A stretch of DNA of 64,000 nt from Delphinella strobiligena (Eukaryota > Ascomycota > Dothideomycetes > Dothideales > Dothioraceae), in contig JAADKB010000001.1 of NCBI GenBank assembly GCA_009982845.1, positions 310,001-374,000 on the forward strand, in the 5' to 3' direction. Below are positions 13,401 through 24,513 of the stretch, one piece after another (position 1 is the stretch's first letter; each line of letters begins with the position of its first letter). The position numbers and the translations under genes were made by a program. The notes beneath the pieces are model-generated. The model was not told the DNA's origin, did not search any database, and worked only from the letters and a program-made list of their open reading frames with translations.

Positions 13401-15582
13401 TGCTGCAGCTTCTCCCGACGCACTTGAAGATCACGAAAAGACACTTATCTCAGTCGTCCGGACAGCTCTTGTTGATGCTGATTCTGACGTTAGAGAGGCC
13501 GCCGCAGAAGCCTTCGATTCATTGCAGAGGATCCTCGGCAAGAGGGCTGTCGACCAGGTCTTGCCGTACCTGCTCAACCTTCTCCGATCAGACGAGGATG
13601 CGGAGAATGCACTCTCCGCCCTGCTCACCCTGCTCACCGAGCAGACCAGGTCCAACATCATCCTGCCGAACTTGCTGCCGACCCTTCTTACCCCGCCGGT
13701 CACACCCTTCAATGCCAGGGCCCTTGCATCGCTCGCCCAGGTGGCTAGCTCAGCAATGACCAGGAAGTTGCCCAACATCCTCAATGCACTGATAGATAGT
13801 ATTCTCGGTGCAACGGACGAGGAATTGAAGGCTGAATTGGAAGGCTCATTCGATTCCATCCTGGAGTCGATTGACGAATACGACGGTCTCAACACTACGA
13901 TGAGTGTAATGCTCGCCATGGTCAAACACGACGATCACAGAAGGCGTGCATGCGCTGACATGCATCTCACGACATTCTTCAAGACTTCAGATGTCGACAT
14001 GTCTCGCTACTACCCAGATCTTATCCGTGTACTCCTCATTTCTTTCGATGACAGCGATGCTGGTGTTGTGAAGGCTGCCCACACTGCTTTGACGGCTCTG
14101 ACTCAGCGTTTGCGTAAGGAGGAGATGGAGTCTCTTGTTGGCTCCACTCGCCAGACTCTCAAGCAAGTCGGTGTTGCTGGCCACAACTTGCCAGGTTTCA
14201 GCTTGCCAAAGGGCATCAACGCCATCCTCCCGATCTTCTTGCAGGGTCTGATGAACGGTACTGCAGAACAGCGTGTTCAGGCCGCCCTCGCTATCTCCGA
14301 CGTCATCGACCGCACAAGCCCCGACGGTCTCAAGCCTTTCGTCACTCAGATCACTGGTCCCCTCATTCGCGTTGTGTCTGAGCGTTCTGTCGAAGTCAAG
14401 TCTGCTATCCTGTTCACTCTCAACAATCTGCTTGAGAAGATCCCTACTTTCCTCAAGCCCTTCTTACCGCAGCTGCAACGTACTTTCGCCAAGTCCCTCG
14501 CCGATACTTCCAGCGAGACTCTGCGCATCCGTGCTGCACAGGCATTGGGAACGCTCATTACTCTCACACCAAGGGTGGACCCACTTATCGCTGAGTTGGT
14601 AACTGGATCCAAGACTTCCGACGCTGGTGTGAAGACTGCTATGCTCAAGGCACTTTATGAAGTCGTAAGCAAGGTCGGCTCAACGATGAATGAGGCTTCC
14701 AGAACCGCCATTCTCGGCCTGATCGACTCTGATGCTGGAGATGAAAGCGATAACATGGCAATCACTAATGCTAGACTCCTCGGTGCCCTTATCAAGGTTC
14801 TCCCCGAGGACGCTGCGGGCAGCCTTATCAGGTACGTTTTTCCTACCACAAGTGATCGTTACAAAATACTGACCAGCTTTAGAAACCGGGTACTCGCATC
14901 TGACTTTACCTACGCATCAGTCCTGGCCTTGAACAGTATCCTCCTCGAGTCGCCTGAATCTCTAACAACCAAGTTCCCCCAGGAGCTCCCCGGCACAATT
15001 ATCCGTGGCATCTCAAACTCCGACCCTGCCATCCGCGACAACACAATCCTAGCAGCAGGAAAATACCTACTAGCAGACTCAGCGGACCGATCCCACGAGA
15101 CCATAAAGCCAATCATGGACTCATTAGCATCATCTATCGGACCCGGCAACAGCGTCGACACGCGCCGCCTCTCCCTCGTCGTCATCCGCACCATCGCTCG
15201 CGAATCAAACACCCTCACCCGCCCCTTCCTCCCCACCCTCATCCCCGCCGTCTTCGCTGGCGTCAGAGACATGGTCATCCCCATCAAACTCTCAGCCGAA
15301 GCAGCCTTCCTCGCCCTCCTCTCCGTCGTCGACGAGGAATCCGCTGTCTTTGACAAATACATGGCCACTGAAGGCGAGAAGTTGGGGCCCGGTCCCAAGA
15401 GATCGATGGCCGATTACTTCAAGCGTGTCGCTATGAGACTTGCTGCTCAGGCTAGAGAGCGCAGGGAAGCTGAAGGCGGCGCTGGCGGTTTGGGTCTTAG
15501 CTCTGATGAGCAGGAGGATATGCGTGAGGTACTGAGTGTAGGTCGTGTGGACCTCGGTGATGATGGTAAGAGCTTTGAGTAA
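7407..15582 (+). CDS. GCN1: GCN1, ribosome-associated activator of the eIF2-alpha kinase GCN2
   Basis: Three exons, 7407-7536, 7619-14831 and 14883-15582, give 2680 residues, essentially the length of yeast Gcn1. The protein is an all-helical array of HEAT repeats. The central part, about residues 1200-2000, carries the eEF3-like repeats with many ...LGxLA...LxxLIP.L... units. This is the part that in Gcn1 binds ribosomes and Gcn20, and the adjoining C-terminal region binds the RWD domain of Gcn2. Gcn1 relays uncharged-tRNA and collided-ribosome signals to Gcn2 in amino-acid starvation. The ATG at 7407 is preferred because upstream frame extensions lack an ATG. Intron 1 (82 nt, GTAAGT..ACAG) is standard. 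Intron 2 is only 51 nt, a multiple of three and stop-free. It was recognised because its removal restores SLIRNRVL. Confidence 0.96.
14832..14882 (+). other. 51-nt in-frame intron in GCN1
   Basis: Donor GTACGT and acceptor TTTAG. Its length is a multiple of three with no in-frame stop, so naive ORF finding reads through it and inserts 17 extra residues. Removal joins AAGSLIR to NRVLASDFTYASVLALNS, which reads as a continuous HEAT helix. Confidence 0.85.
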
Positions 15583-17073
15583 GGCTGTTTGTGGTGTAGA
15601 TGATGGGTGATGAGAGTGATGTGTACATGGAGAAAAGATGTAATTGCATCATATAGTGTTTTTTACTGTTAGCGAAACGAAAAAGCGTATTCAGAATTTC
15701 AGAATTTTTCCTGTCTTCTCACTGCCACCGGTTCTCGAATGCTGTTCGTGACGCGTGCTCTGTGTCGTGAGCTGTATCTGTCACAATGAAAACGCTACAT
15801 CAGTGTCCGATACGACTCCAATCCAATACCACGGAAACCACGGAAACTCTTCACTGCAACGGCAATACGACACCAGTTTCACCGTTCTTGTACTCTTCAA
15901 AGCCAATACTCGGGTACTAGAATGGGATTGTAAGTTCTGCCGCGTACAGGGTCCGGTGGTCTGGTCTGGTCTGTTTAGTTCAAGAATTCGCTCGATATGG
16001 CGGATAAGTGCGGTATGAAGTGTTAGTGGTAGTGATGGCGGTGGCGATGGCGGTAGTGTTGCTAACATAGTGGTGAAAAGAGAAGAGGGAAATGGTGATG
16101 GGGAAGGAGGAGGAGAGGAGGACGAAGAGGGGGGGACAGAAGAGGGGGGGACAGAAGAGGGGGGGACAGAAGAGGGAGAGGCGGGGGAGGAACAGGGAGG
16201 AATGTCTGTGGGTTGCCGTTTGGTGTAGGCTGTTGCGAGTGCGAGGGATTCATGTAGTTTGGTGTGAGCGAGGTCGGTTACTGAGGAGCCTATCCAGACG
16301 TGAGGCTTTGGTGGTGAAGTCGGAAAGTGGTATGTAAAGCTGGCGGCGAATTATGATGGTGAAATGGGTGATGGTGGTGGACTTGGCCTTAGTGGATTTG
16401 GCGATAGTACGAGAGTTCTTGATGATATATTTCCCCTGATGGAATGGTAGCGAAGTGTTGGTGATAGTGGAATTGTTGATCGCAACATATTTGACGAGAT
16501 TAGTGGATCCGGTGTTATTATCTTGCTGACTGCTTCAACGAGCGCATGACCCGTGTGTTCACGCAGCTGACGCCTGATGGAATGAGAAATCCAGCACCAG
16601 ATCGTAGAAGCTTTAGACAAGCAACAAGGAATTGTAGATGCGGTGGAATAAACAAATAAGTAGACGAATTGATGTAGATGTTAAATGGATAGGGTCGCCA
16701 GTTTCTCTGCGTTAGATTTGGCAGTGCTCAAAGACCTTGTTAGCTGTGATGATGGCCGTGATGATTGCTGCGATGGGTTCTGCAATAGTTCCTGCAACTG
16801 TTCTTCCTCTGATTCATCTTCGGGTTCATCCTTTGATTCATCCTCTTATTCGCCCCAGGATATCTGCTCCGATTCGACCTCCGATTCCTCTGACGAGCCT
16901 TGTTGAATCGATCTGTTCTCCGTACTGACATCCTTGAACATATCATACAGCACGTCTAAATCGAAGACCAGCATATGTAAAGTCTTCAATGGGTGCCCCA
17001 TGATCAACTTGTTGTGAGAAACAAACAATCTGCCTCTATGCTCCGCCGGAAGGCAGAGGAATATTTTCTTATC
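15583..17073. other. Intergenic, low-complexity region
   Basis: This holds the GCN1 3' flank, a purine-rich tract and a Ser/Asp-coding microsatellite-like stretch at about 16790-16890 (repeats of the gattcatc type). Short open frames exist on both strands, but none has family resemblance or natural composition. No gene is called. Confidence 0.5.
16126..16185 (+). repeat. 15-bp G/A-rich tandem repeat
   Basis: Three near-perfect copies of agagggggggacaga lie at 16126-16170, followed by a partial copy. The repeat is inside a longer purine-rich tract (16080-16200). G-runs of seven make G-quadruplex formation on the + strand possible. Confidence 0.75.
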
Positions 17074-17870
17074 TCACACGCTCCATTCCCCACAGACAGC
17101 AAGCAAGCTGGCGCGCTCTGGTGAAGATGATTCCGGACAGTCGTTCAAGGATTTGAAAGGAAGATGTCCATGTTCTGAGTGAAGAGAGCGATCTTCGCGC
17201 AGAAAGAAGGGTTGGTGGACCCGTTCGATAACGATAACAGACTCGATAAGGGCTTCGTCCTGGACATTCCATACCTTGACTGTGTAGTCTTGAGAAGCAG
17301 ATGCAATTAATACGCCGTCCGAAGAAATGGCTAATGCGATGATCCTTGCGAAATTGGTTTTAAATGTCCTGCGTACGTGCCCTGTCTCTACATCCCATAC
17401 CCTCAGAGTTGCATCGAAAGATCCAGAGGCGATCAATCTACTGTCAGTGATCGGATCTGAGTGGCCTTCGAGCGTATCTTGTACAGAGCCTGACTCCAGA
17501 TACCATAATACGATGACCGAATTGCGTTTTGCCGAGACAGAGGCTACCAGCATGTTGTTAGGCGCCAAACCTAGGGGTACAGATTGCTCGAAGTCTGTAA
17601 TGGTATTACGCTGTAGCCCTCTGTCTGCATCCCACAGCTTGCATGTTTTATCCCACGATGGTGACAGAAGAAGCCTATCATCAAGCGAGAAGTACACATG
17701 ATGTGAATGATCCTGGAGTATGCTGCGTACAGAACCTGTCGTGTCTCAGATCCGAATCGTCCTATCATCGGACTCAGAGGCGACCAGCTTGCCATTGGAC
17801 GAGAAGGCAACGTCGCTGACTGTACCAGCGTGACTTTCGAAGGATCAGCTGGCCGTACCACGCAACATCA
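17074..17870 (-). pseudogene. WD40-repeat relic, probably from an NLR or STAND protein
   Basis: The minus strand encodes about four WD40 blades in one frame, with typical endings KLWDAD, LRVWDVETG and VKVWNVQ, and GH-type openings. One blade carries a stop where the Trp of the WD pair should be: TGA at 17746-17748 in ...RTIRI*DTTG.... Upstream another in-frame stop follows within about 40 codons. No start codon, no N-terminal domain and no complete seven-blade propeller are present. Tight, regular blades of this sort are usual in fungal NACHT/STAND-WD40 proteins of the HET-E type, which is an inference from style only. After the last blade the frame continues with VHQPFFLREDRSLHSEHGHL, which is non-repetitive tail. 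Confidence 0.75.
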
Positions 17871-20506
17871 CCTAGCATTTCGTCAGCTTCATATCGTGAC
17901 CACTCACCACCCAATTAAAAGTCTATATTCACAAGATACCAACCCAACCATATGACAGACTCATGTATACAAGTTACTAGATACGAGACGAATACAAAGC
18001 AGACCAAAAGTGAACAGCCCAGTGCATGTGAAAGCACGAGGATCCACGAGCCTGCTATCCTAGCGACTAACAAGAGAGCACGATATACGCCTCATGCGAT
18101 CTCATGATCATGGCGTCGAGTAGGGTCTGGAATCTTGAGCTCATGCACTTCTATTACCCGGTAACAAATCCACGTGCCAAAACGCAGGGCAAAAGGACAG
18201 TAGTCTCTTATCAAAAGCTGGCAGGCAGTTGTATTGATATCACAACCAGCCTTACTGGCCTGACAAAAGTCCGAACAATAGAATGGACCCGTCCTTGGGT
18301 GGCTGAAAAAGAACACCTGCTGCTTGCAGAACTAGCTTAAACCAATCATCTTACGAAGGAGAAGGAAGTCTTTGTCGTTGCTGAAGCAATACTGGCAATA
18401 GGAAAATCATGTAGGCATTGGCAAGTAACTAAGTCTACCATGTCTCGTGCAGCTCCATTTTATTGACAGATTAGCGGACATCTTACTTTTGGCAGCTCCT
18501 GTGCGTTATACTCGATACGCCGTAGACCTTCCCCTTCGGGGTTGATCTACTGACGACATGTTATCTGGCCCATAGCTTATAGCTATACTATCCATACACC
18601 ATATAGACTCAATCTTTCGTGATGGTGCTTAAACCATAAATCCGAAGCCATACCCGCTTCACCGTGGCGATCGCTATTCAGATACAGCAGAAGAAAAGCT
18701 TGTGAGCTCTCTTGTTCTTAGATTTTCTCAGCCCTACGGTACATAAGAGAGGCCACAAGCTTTTCTTCTGCTGTATAAAGGATAGCTCGCATGTATGTCC
18801 ACCTCTTACTCGAGACACCTCTTACCAGCTTCGTAGTGTTCAAGCTGAGAATTGTACTGCTACAGTCTCTTCAGTCCATCCTCCTCTGCAAAGCACCGCT
18901 CTTATCTGTTCGACTCGTGTCCCGTGACAAGGTCGTTCATAATCCATACTCTTTCCAGTCTCTCTAGAAGTTGAGATAAGGTCCAATGAATCCGTCGCCC
19001 TTATCGCTGCGCCCTGCGTCGGTTTCACACCTGTGGCGGTGGTCGCCGCCTGCTACTGCGAGTTCGCGTGCGCCAAGCTAGTGCTCTCGAAGTGAAAATG
19101 TATGAACATTCCGCGATCGATTTCTTGGAAGACATGCTGTGCGGCTTCTCGTTCCCGGCTATTGTTGTGGACATGGCAGACGATGTATTTGGTCACGAAG
19201 CTGTAGAGATAGAAGCGGGAGTGGCTGGCAAGTGCTGTAAGGCGTTATGTAGCTTCTTTGATAGCAAAATGACCTTTGCCAGGCCAGGATGGTGTGAAGT
19301 GGTTGGGACGTGGACTTGTTAACCGCGTCCCGCGGGGAGCAGATAATTCCACCCTGTGACTGGAAATGTTGTTAGCTGCCTTGCGAAGCTTGCGGAGATA
19401 TTCTGCGTAGAGGAAGTCATCGATAATAGATCACGGCATCTTGTCTTCTTGCTGTACCACAATGCGGCATGGTACCAGAGTCATTCCAAGGAGCCTGTTG
19501 ATAGATCGTGCGTCAGGTGCAGGTGTTTGAGCTTCGATGTGTTCGAGGCAATGAAAAAGACTTGAGAACTGGACAAAGTGTGGAGTAGGTTGATGGACTG
19601 GGCAAAAAAGAGCAGTGCAAAAAAGAAAGGGCGAGAAAAGGCAGAGCGAACATAGAAATGACGGTATTAGTGGTTTCAAACAAACGTGTCACATCTACTT
19701 AGCTCTGTTCTACTTCTACAGCATAGGCCTCATCCTGAGGTTTGCAACTCCAAACACAATGAGGACGGTATAAATTTAGCATGGCCATGAAACATCTTTT
19801 GAATTCAGAATGGTGTAACCTTGTGATGCGGATACAGGAGCAATCATGCGAGTTGATGCACATAATAAAATCACCTGCAGCGCGCTCATCACAGTATTGA
19901 TCACGGAGTTGTAGAGTTTCAAGGTTAGTCAGTAGACATGTCGGCGTGCGAGGGTTGCGTTCGAGCGGAGCAAACGGGGAGACGGTCGAATCAACAGGCT
20001 AGGTATGACGTGACGGGACAATCGGAAGGTGAGGATGCTCGGATCGATGCATGTGCCGAACTCGTATTCGCTTCGGAGGGGGTGTTGAGTGAAATGAAGT
20101 GGGTATTCGATTTATCGGTCGTCGGTGGATCGTTCGCTCGCTATCGCTTCGTCCCAAACCGGTCGAACCGCTGTGCTAAGTATTGAGTAGTCGGGCCTGA
20201 ACGCCCCCAAATGCTAACATTGAGAAAGAGAAAACGTGAGCACCTTCCGCCACCTCTGTTCGTCCTTTTGATGTTACCCATCGAACAGAATTTCCAGGTG
20301 GCGCGCAGGTTAAAACCATTATCGCTGTATCGAAGTATTCAAGCGCAGTCGTTTCGTGTCATCACCGTCGTCCCGTGGTATTTTGATCATTAAAATGCAG
20401 GCTTCAGGGGGAGAAGTTTGCGAAGGCGCACGGGGTATGATCTTCGGGGTCTAGGCAGAAGTTGGGTTAGTGGTGATAAAAACACGACAATGAAGGCGGA
20501 TGGCGT
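17871..20506. other. Gene-poor stretch, no recognised gene
   Basis: Only short frames without natural protein composition were seen on either strand. The one structured element is the inverted repeat at 18682-18776. The region lies between the WD40 relic and the 3' end of the SR-protein gene. Confidence 0.5.
18682..18776. repeat. Inverted repeat, 32-bp arms, 31-bp loop
   Basis: The arm at 18682-18713 begins ATACAGCAGAAGAAAAGC. The arm at 18745-18776 is its reverse complement at 30 of 32 positions. The two mismatches are adjacent, AG against GC, seven bases from the inner end. The loop is 18714-18744. Transcribed from either strand it would fold into a strong hairpin. No obvious target-site duplication borders it and no gene overlaps it. 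Confidence 0.85.
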
Positions 20507-21397
20507 CTACTCCACGGCAGTGTCAAGGTCATCGTGGACGGGTGGAGGAGAGGCATCTGGAAAGAGTCAGAAATGTTTGGGAGAACTGTATGCCTGGGAG
20601 AATTGATGTGCAGCCTACCCTTACTGTCCTCTCCGTTTGCGCCGTTCTCGTGCTGCTCTTCACGCTCGGGAAGAGGCTCACGCTCGCGGGTGCCCTCACG
20701 GTCTTCGCGGTCCTTGATATGGCGATCCTCACGGTCACGTGGTTCGCGTTCACGGTCGTCGACAGGGCTGCGAGTGCGATCACGGCGATCGTAATCACGC
20801 TCGCGGCGATCCTCCTTGCGAGGCGAGTAGTCGGCGCGAGAGCGACGTGGTGGTGACATGGAACGGCGGGATCCACGGGGGGAGCGGTCACGACGTTCGC
20901 GGCGTGGTGGTGGTGGGCCAGCGCCGCCGTCGAATCTCCAAGAGGCGGATGGAGGAGTGCGGGCCCACTGGAAATGGCGTTAGTCGGTGTTACAAGCCTT
21001 GGTGGTCAGCAGTTTGTAGACTCACCTCAATCTTCAAGACTTCACTACGAGAGATGCTGCGGTTGTGCATCTCATGATAAGCGTCATCAGCGTCGCGACG
21101 ACTCTCATACTCCACAAAGGCAAAGCTGTCATGGTAAGTACTTTAGCGTCCATCAACAAATCTTCTCTTTAATATGACTTACAGTCTGCTTGATGAGGTG
21201 CGTGGAGCGGGAATGTCGCAGCGAACAAGGCGACCATACCTTCAATTGTAAGTCAGTTTTGTTATTCCGTTCATCCCTTCTGCTTTTGACCAAGGAAGAA
21301 CATGCGCATACCTCTCAAATTCATAGGCCAAGTCGCGGGCGCGAGTGCTTGGGCCGAAGCCGGTAACGTAGAGAGTAGTACCTCCACGAGAAGACAT
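20507..21397 (-). CDS. srp1: SR-type splicing factor, S. pombe Srp1-like (RRM + RS/RE-rich tail)
   Basis: Five exons (21397-21312, 21239-21183, 21125-21026, 20967-20625, 20556-20507), with introns of 72, 57, 58 and 68 nt, give 211 residues in a closed frame. The N-terminal RRM has RNP2 TLYVTGF near residue 8 and RNP1 RLFAFVEYE near residue 47. Between them is the segment AYEFERYGRLVRCDIP, which is strikingly like fission-yeast Srp1. After about residue 80 the tail is rich in Arg, Asp and Ser (RDRSPRGSRR, then many R-E/R-D pairs) and ends ASPPVHDDLDTAVE. SR proteins bind pre-mRNA in the nucleus and promote splice-site choice. The gene being intron-rich itself suits autoregulation by splicing, which is a family habit and not shown here. 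The gene symbol rests on resemblance. Confidence 0.9.
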
Positions 21398-22206
21398 GCT
21401 GAGCTTCTGTTGTTACAAGTTCCTGTCTTGAGACGAGCACAACTATGTTTGTGCTTTCACTATCAGGGGTGGTGCGAATGCGACGATCAAAGGACAGAAG
21501 ATTGTCGGCGTTGAGAGAGACAATGACGCTCGAGGCAAACAGCTCAAAGCGCTCACCGGATAAATCTCGGCCCGACCGGATAAATAAAGGCCCGATGCCT
21601 TCCATTCGATCATGTTCACTACTCGCTGCCGGCTCCAGAAGTCTTGCCTATTCGCTCATAGTCCCATCGAGCCATTTGGTCGGCCTAGAGAACACTCACT
21701 ATTGGTTTCATGTGAGAAGGAAACCAATCACAAAAAGCTCAGGGAGATGTCCTTCTAGATTGAGCGCATCTCAAGATTCTGACTGTAGCTGTAGTCATGC
21801 GGCTGCCTCAGTATTGATATGATAATCACCTTTGGAAAGATCGAACCTATTTCAAGGCTATGTTTGCAGATGTGTATACATCTCCTCCACTGGCAACTTG
21901 GACATCAGGACGTGCTTGTATTCATTGATCTCTTTGCTCAATTACCCCCAAGGCCATAGGAACGTTCTATAAACACTCCATTATGAACGGATCCAAGATA
22001 TGGTACTCCATTTTGACTGAAAATTCAGTTTTCCCACACTTCTCGGACTGTAGTCCGATGGTCGCATACCGCATCCGCCTTACACTATGTCGCTGTCAAA
22101 CCCAAACAGTTGCGGGAAGCTGGCAAGAAAGTACATGAGCAAACCCATCAATGATTCGGCTATACAGAATTAGGCAATCGTTCACTCACTCTACTGGCAA
22201 CATGAG
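21398..22206. other. Intergenic, SR-protein promoter side
   Basis: This contains the 5' flank of the SR-protein gene. No conserved frame was found on either strand. Confidence 0.5.
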
Positions 22207-22782
22207 CTACTCCTCTCCCCTCTGGCTCGGCAACAAGATCCTCTCCTTCATCAGAGCTCCCAGCCGAGACTCCGCAGTCCTTTGGTCACAGCCTTTCTCG
22301 GAATCCAATGTCTCCAATATATCTCTCCCCTCCTTCTCCAGCTTCCGCCATCGCCCGCATTCTTCCTCCCAGAAGAAAAGCAGACTGACCAGCTTTCGCT
22401 GCGCATGAACGTCATTTAGTGGGACTTGGTTGGCGAAGTCTTTGGTGATTCCCGCAACGTTGACCGTCATCATCGCATTGTCTTCTGGACCCTCACCCAA
22501 GTACTCCACACCATCAAGCGTTGCTGGTGATGGCAGGATGAGCCCATGTTTGACCAAAGCTTCATGTACCTTTACAGACTTCGCGATCGAATCCGTGATC
22601 TCAGCAGGATAGAAAGCTTTCTCGTCGAGATACTGCGGATGTGGGAGTGAGAGTTGGTGGCTCACAAGGTTGTCCGCTTGAGCCAGAGTGAGGTTGACGT
22701 TGTCATCAGCATTCTTCGTCACGTCCGGTTGAGCGTTGTTGACGTGGCACATCAGAGAGAATTTTCTTCGGAGAGTTGCCAT
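22207..22782 (-). CDS. Hypothetical protein, about 191 residues
   Basis: The first ATG in this frame is at 22782 (MATLRRKF) and the stop TAG is at 22207. The frame stays open upstream to about 22930 without another ATG, so an upstream exon joined by an intron is possible and the true N-terminus may be longer. The protein is mixed alpha, acidic and well composed, with one Trp-Arg-Arg/Glu-rich helix near the C-terminus (FFWEEECGRWRKLEKEGRD). No signal peptide or membrane segment is seen and no family is recognised. Natural composition over almost 200 codons argues that it is coding. Confidence 0.55.
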   Translation of the reverse strand: MATLRRKFSLMCHVNNAQPDVTKNADDNVNLTLAQADNLVSHQLSLPHPQYLDEKAFYPAEITDSIAKSVKVHEALVKHGLILPSPATLDGVEYLGEGPEDNAMMTVNVAGITKDFANQVPLNDVHAQRKLVSLLFFWEEECGRWRKLEKEGRDILETLDSEKGCDQRTAESRLGALMKERILLPSQRGEE

Positions 22783-23808
22783 GGCTTGGCTGATTTCCTC
22801 TTTATCACGAAGAATGAATCCTTGGGTGACTGCCGAATGTTGATATAATTGCTCGATCAAGGCAACTTGATATGAAGGTATGTATCGAAGGTCTTGTACT
22901 TGTATATGCTGGTGTACGGATCAGACTATACTATCAGGATAACAGCAACTATGGCGTCAGACATGGGCTCGATATTTCTGGTCTACCCAATGTCAGAGTG
23001 ACATGGAGCATGTGGCCTGACCATTTCTGCCGTGCTTACAACGCCAAGCTGATAAGCAACGACGGGATACCGGACCTCGAAGATGACCTATCAGATACTT
23101 AGAGTGGGCCGGACTGATGTATGCTTTGATAAGGTACTGAATTGGCAAAAGCTCTGATTGTCGTAAAGCCCAAAAAGTGAGTCGCGGCCAGAGTTGAAGC
23201 GGTCAGGGTCGCCCAGTCTTGAAACTTCCCGCAATGGGCATCTGACGCCGGGAGAAGTTCCAGCGCTACTACCCTTCATTCCAATCATGTCCTTGATACG
23301 CACCTCAATCTCTCTGCTCGATAGAGATTGATACCTACAAGGCGTTGAAAGGTCCTGGTTCTATTCCGATTTTCCTGTCTCTCACCAACCTTTGCAGGGC
23401 TCGGCTAGGACTCTCGTTTCTATATAGACCGTCTCCATCGAAACAGACTTCTCTGCTTGGAAGGACCATGCTGAGATACTAGTTCAGGCAATAGTGAAAT
23501 GCGAGGGATGCCAGAGAAATTCCCAGAGGCGGCAAAATTAGCCATAAGACGTCAAGGCTGAAAAATGCAATACAAAGGATAACAACAACTCTGTGTGTAA
23601 AGAACGTGATCGCAATTCACCGCCACAAAGCAAAATCAACCGCCTGAAAACCCTACAACTCGATCATGAAGAAAAACAACATCTTGAAAAGAAAGAAAGC
23701 CCAAGCGCGCCTCATAAGTCGTATCAAAACACTCCCCGAACCCTCAACTCGCCTAGACGGAAAGCAAGAAAAGACCCAAATCTCCCCCCGTCTGCATCAC
23801 TGACCTTA
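22783..23808. other. Intergenic, nothing recognised
   Basis: Apart from the open extension of the orphan frame to about 22930, no coding signal is convincing. The + strand open frame at about 23593-24009 is the antisense shadow of the KXD1-like exon. Confidence 0.45.
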
Positions 23809-24513
23809 CTAATCCTCAAGATCAACAACCCGCCCGACTCTCTCATCGACACGACCATAAGCATCGCGATATCTCTCATCCCGTCGAACCCTCTCTCCAA
23901 GCCCCTTGACTTTCTGCCCCGCCCATTCAAGCTCAGCTCTAGTCTCTCTGGCCGCCGCAATGCCATCCGCGAAATTGACTTTCGCTCGAGCAAGGCGGGC
24001 GTTGGCTAGAGATTGCAGAGCTGCGAGTTCGAGAGATTTTGCATGGAGGGTCGAAGCGTCTCTGTATTCCGATTAGCAAAGCACTTTTTGGGAAGAGAAT
24101 TGATAGATGTACATTTCGGCTTCAGCACCTACTGATCGATCAAGCGTGGTGGACGCCAATCTGTCACTCATGTAGTCGAGCGCGTCATCACCTCCGGAGC
24201 TGATGCCCAGGCCTACTCCGCTGTCTGAGGAATTATACCTTGTTCGGCGTCCAGAACGAGTGGAGGATGCGGATGAGGACGCGTAACTGCTTCCTGGGAC
24301 TGAGTATGTTGCGCCACCTGTGGTCGTGCTAGGAGATGAAGGGGGAGAAGGACTGTTGCCGCCACTGCCGGGTACATAGTGTTGATGGGCAACTTGTTGG
24401 TTGTATGTCTGGACTGAGGGAGGAAGAGGAGAGGATTTTGCTTGGACAGACCAGGGGGGTGTGGTTGTCTTTGGGTAGGTGTAAGTGGACCTTGCGTGGG
24501 GTGAAGTAGGCAT
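23809..24513 (-). CDS. KXD1: KXD1-like (KxDL) BLOC-1/BORC-type subunit
   Basis: Two exons (24513-24113 and 24061-23809) around a 51-nt intron (GTACAT..ACAG, with GCTAAT as branch site) give 217 residues. The N-terminal half is Ser/Pro/Tyr/Gly-rich and looks disordered. It is followed by LDYMSDRLASTTLDRS and a long heptad-patterned helix (LELAALQSLANARLARAKVNFADGIAAARETR and onward) with a basic-acidic end. The arrangement of a disordered head, a short DYM..R motif and a coiled coil with an ARxxFADG-like core is that of fungal KXD1, a small coiled-coil partner in BLOC-1-type complexes that act on endosomes and vacuoles. The assignment is by recalled pattern, so another small coiled-coil trafficking protein remains possible. 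Confidence 0.72.

Noticed and set aside
12287..13759. 490-residue + strand frame inside GCN1
   Set aside because: A shifted-frame shadow of GCN1. The translation is Ser/Arg/Pro/Leu-rich with no domain, while the overlapping frame has clear HEAT repeats.
16092..16337. Arg/Gly-rich + strand frame (KRGGQKRGGQKR)
   Set aside because: It is produced by the purine tandem repeat, not by a gene, and has no natural context on either side.
23593..24009. 138-residue + strand frame
   Set aside because: Antisense to the second exon of the KXD1-like gene, which gives a coherent spliced protein on the minus strand.
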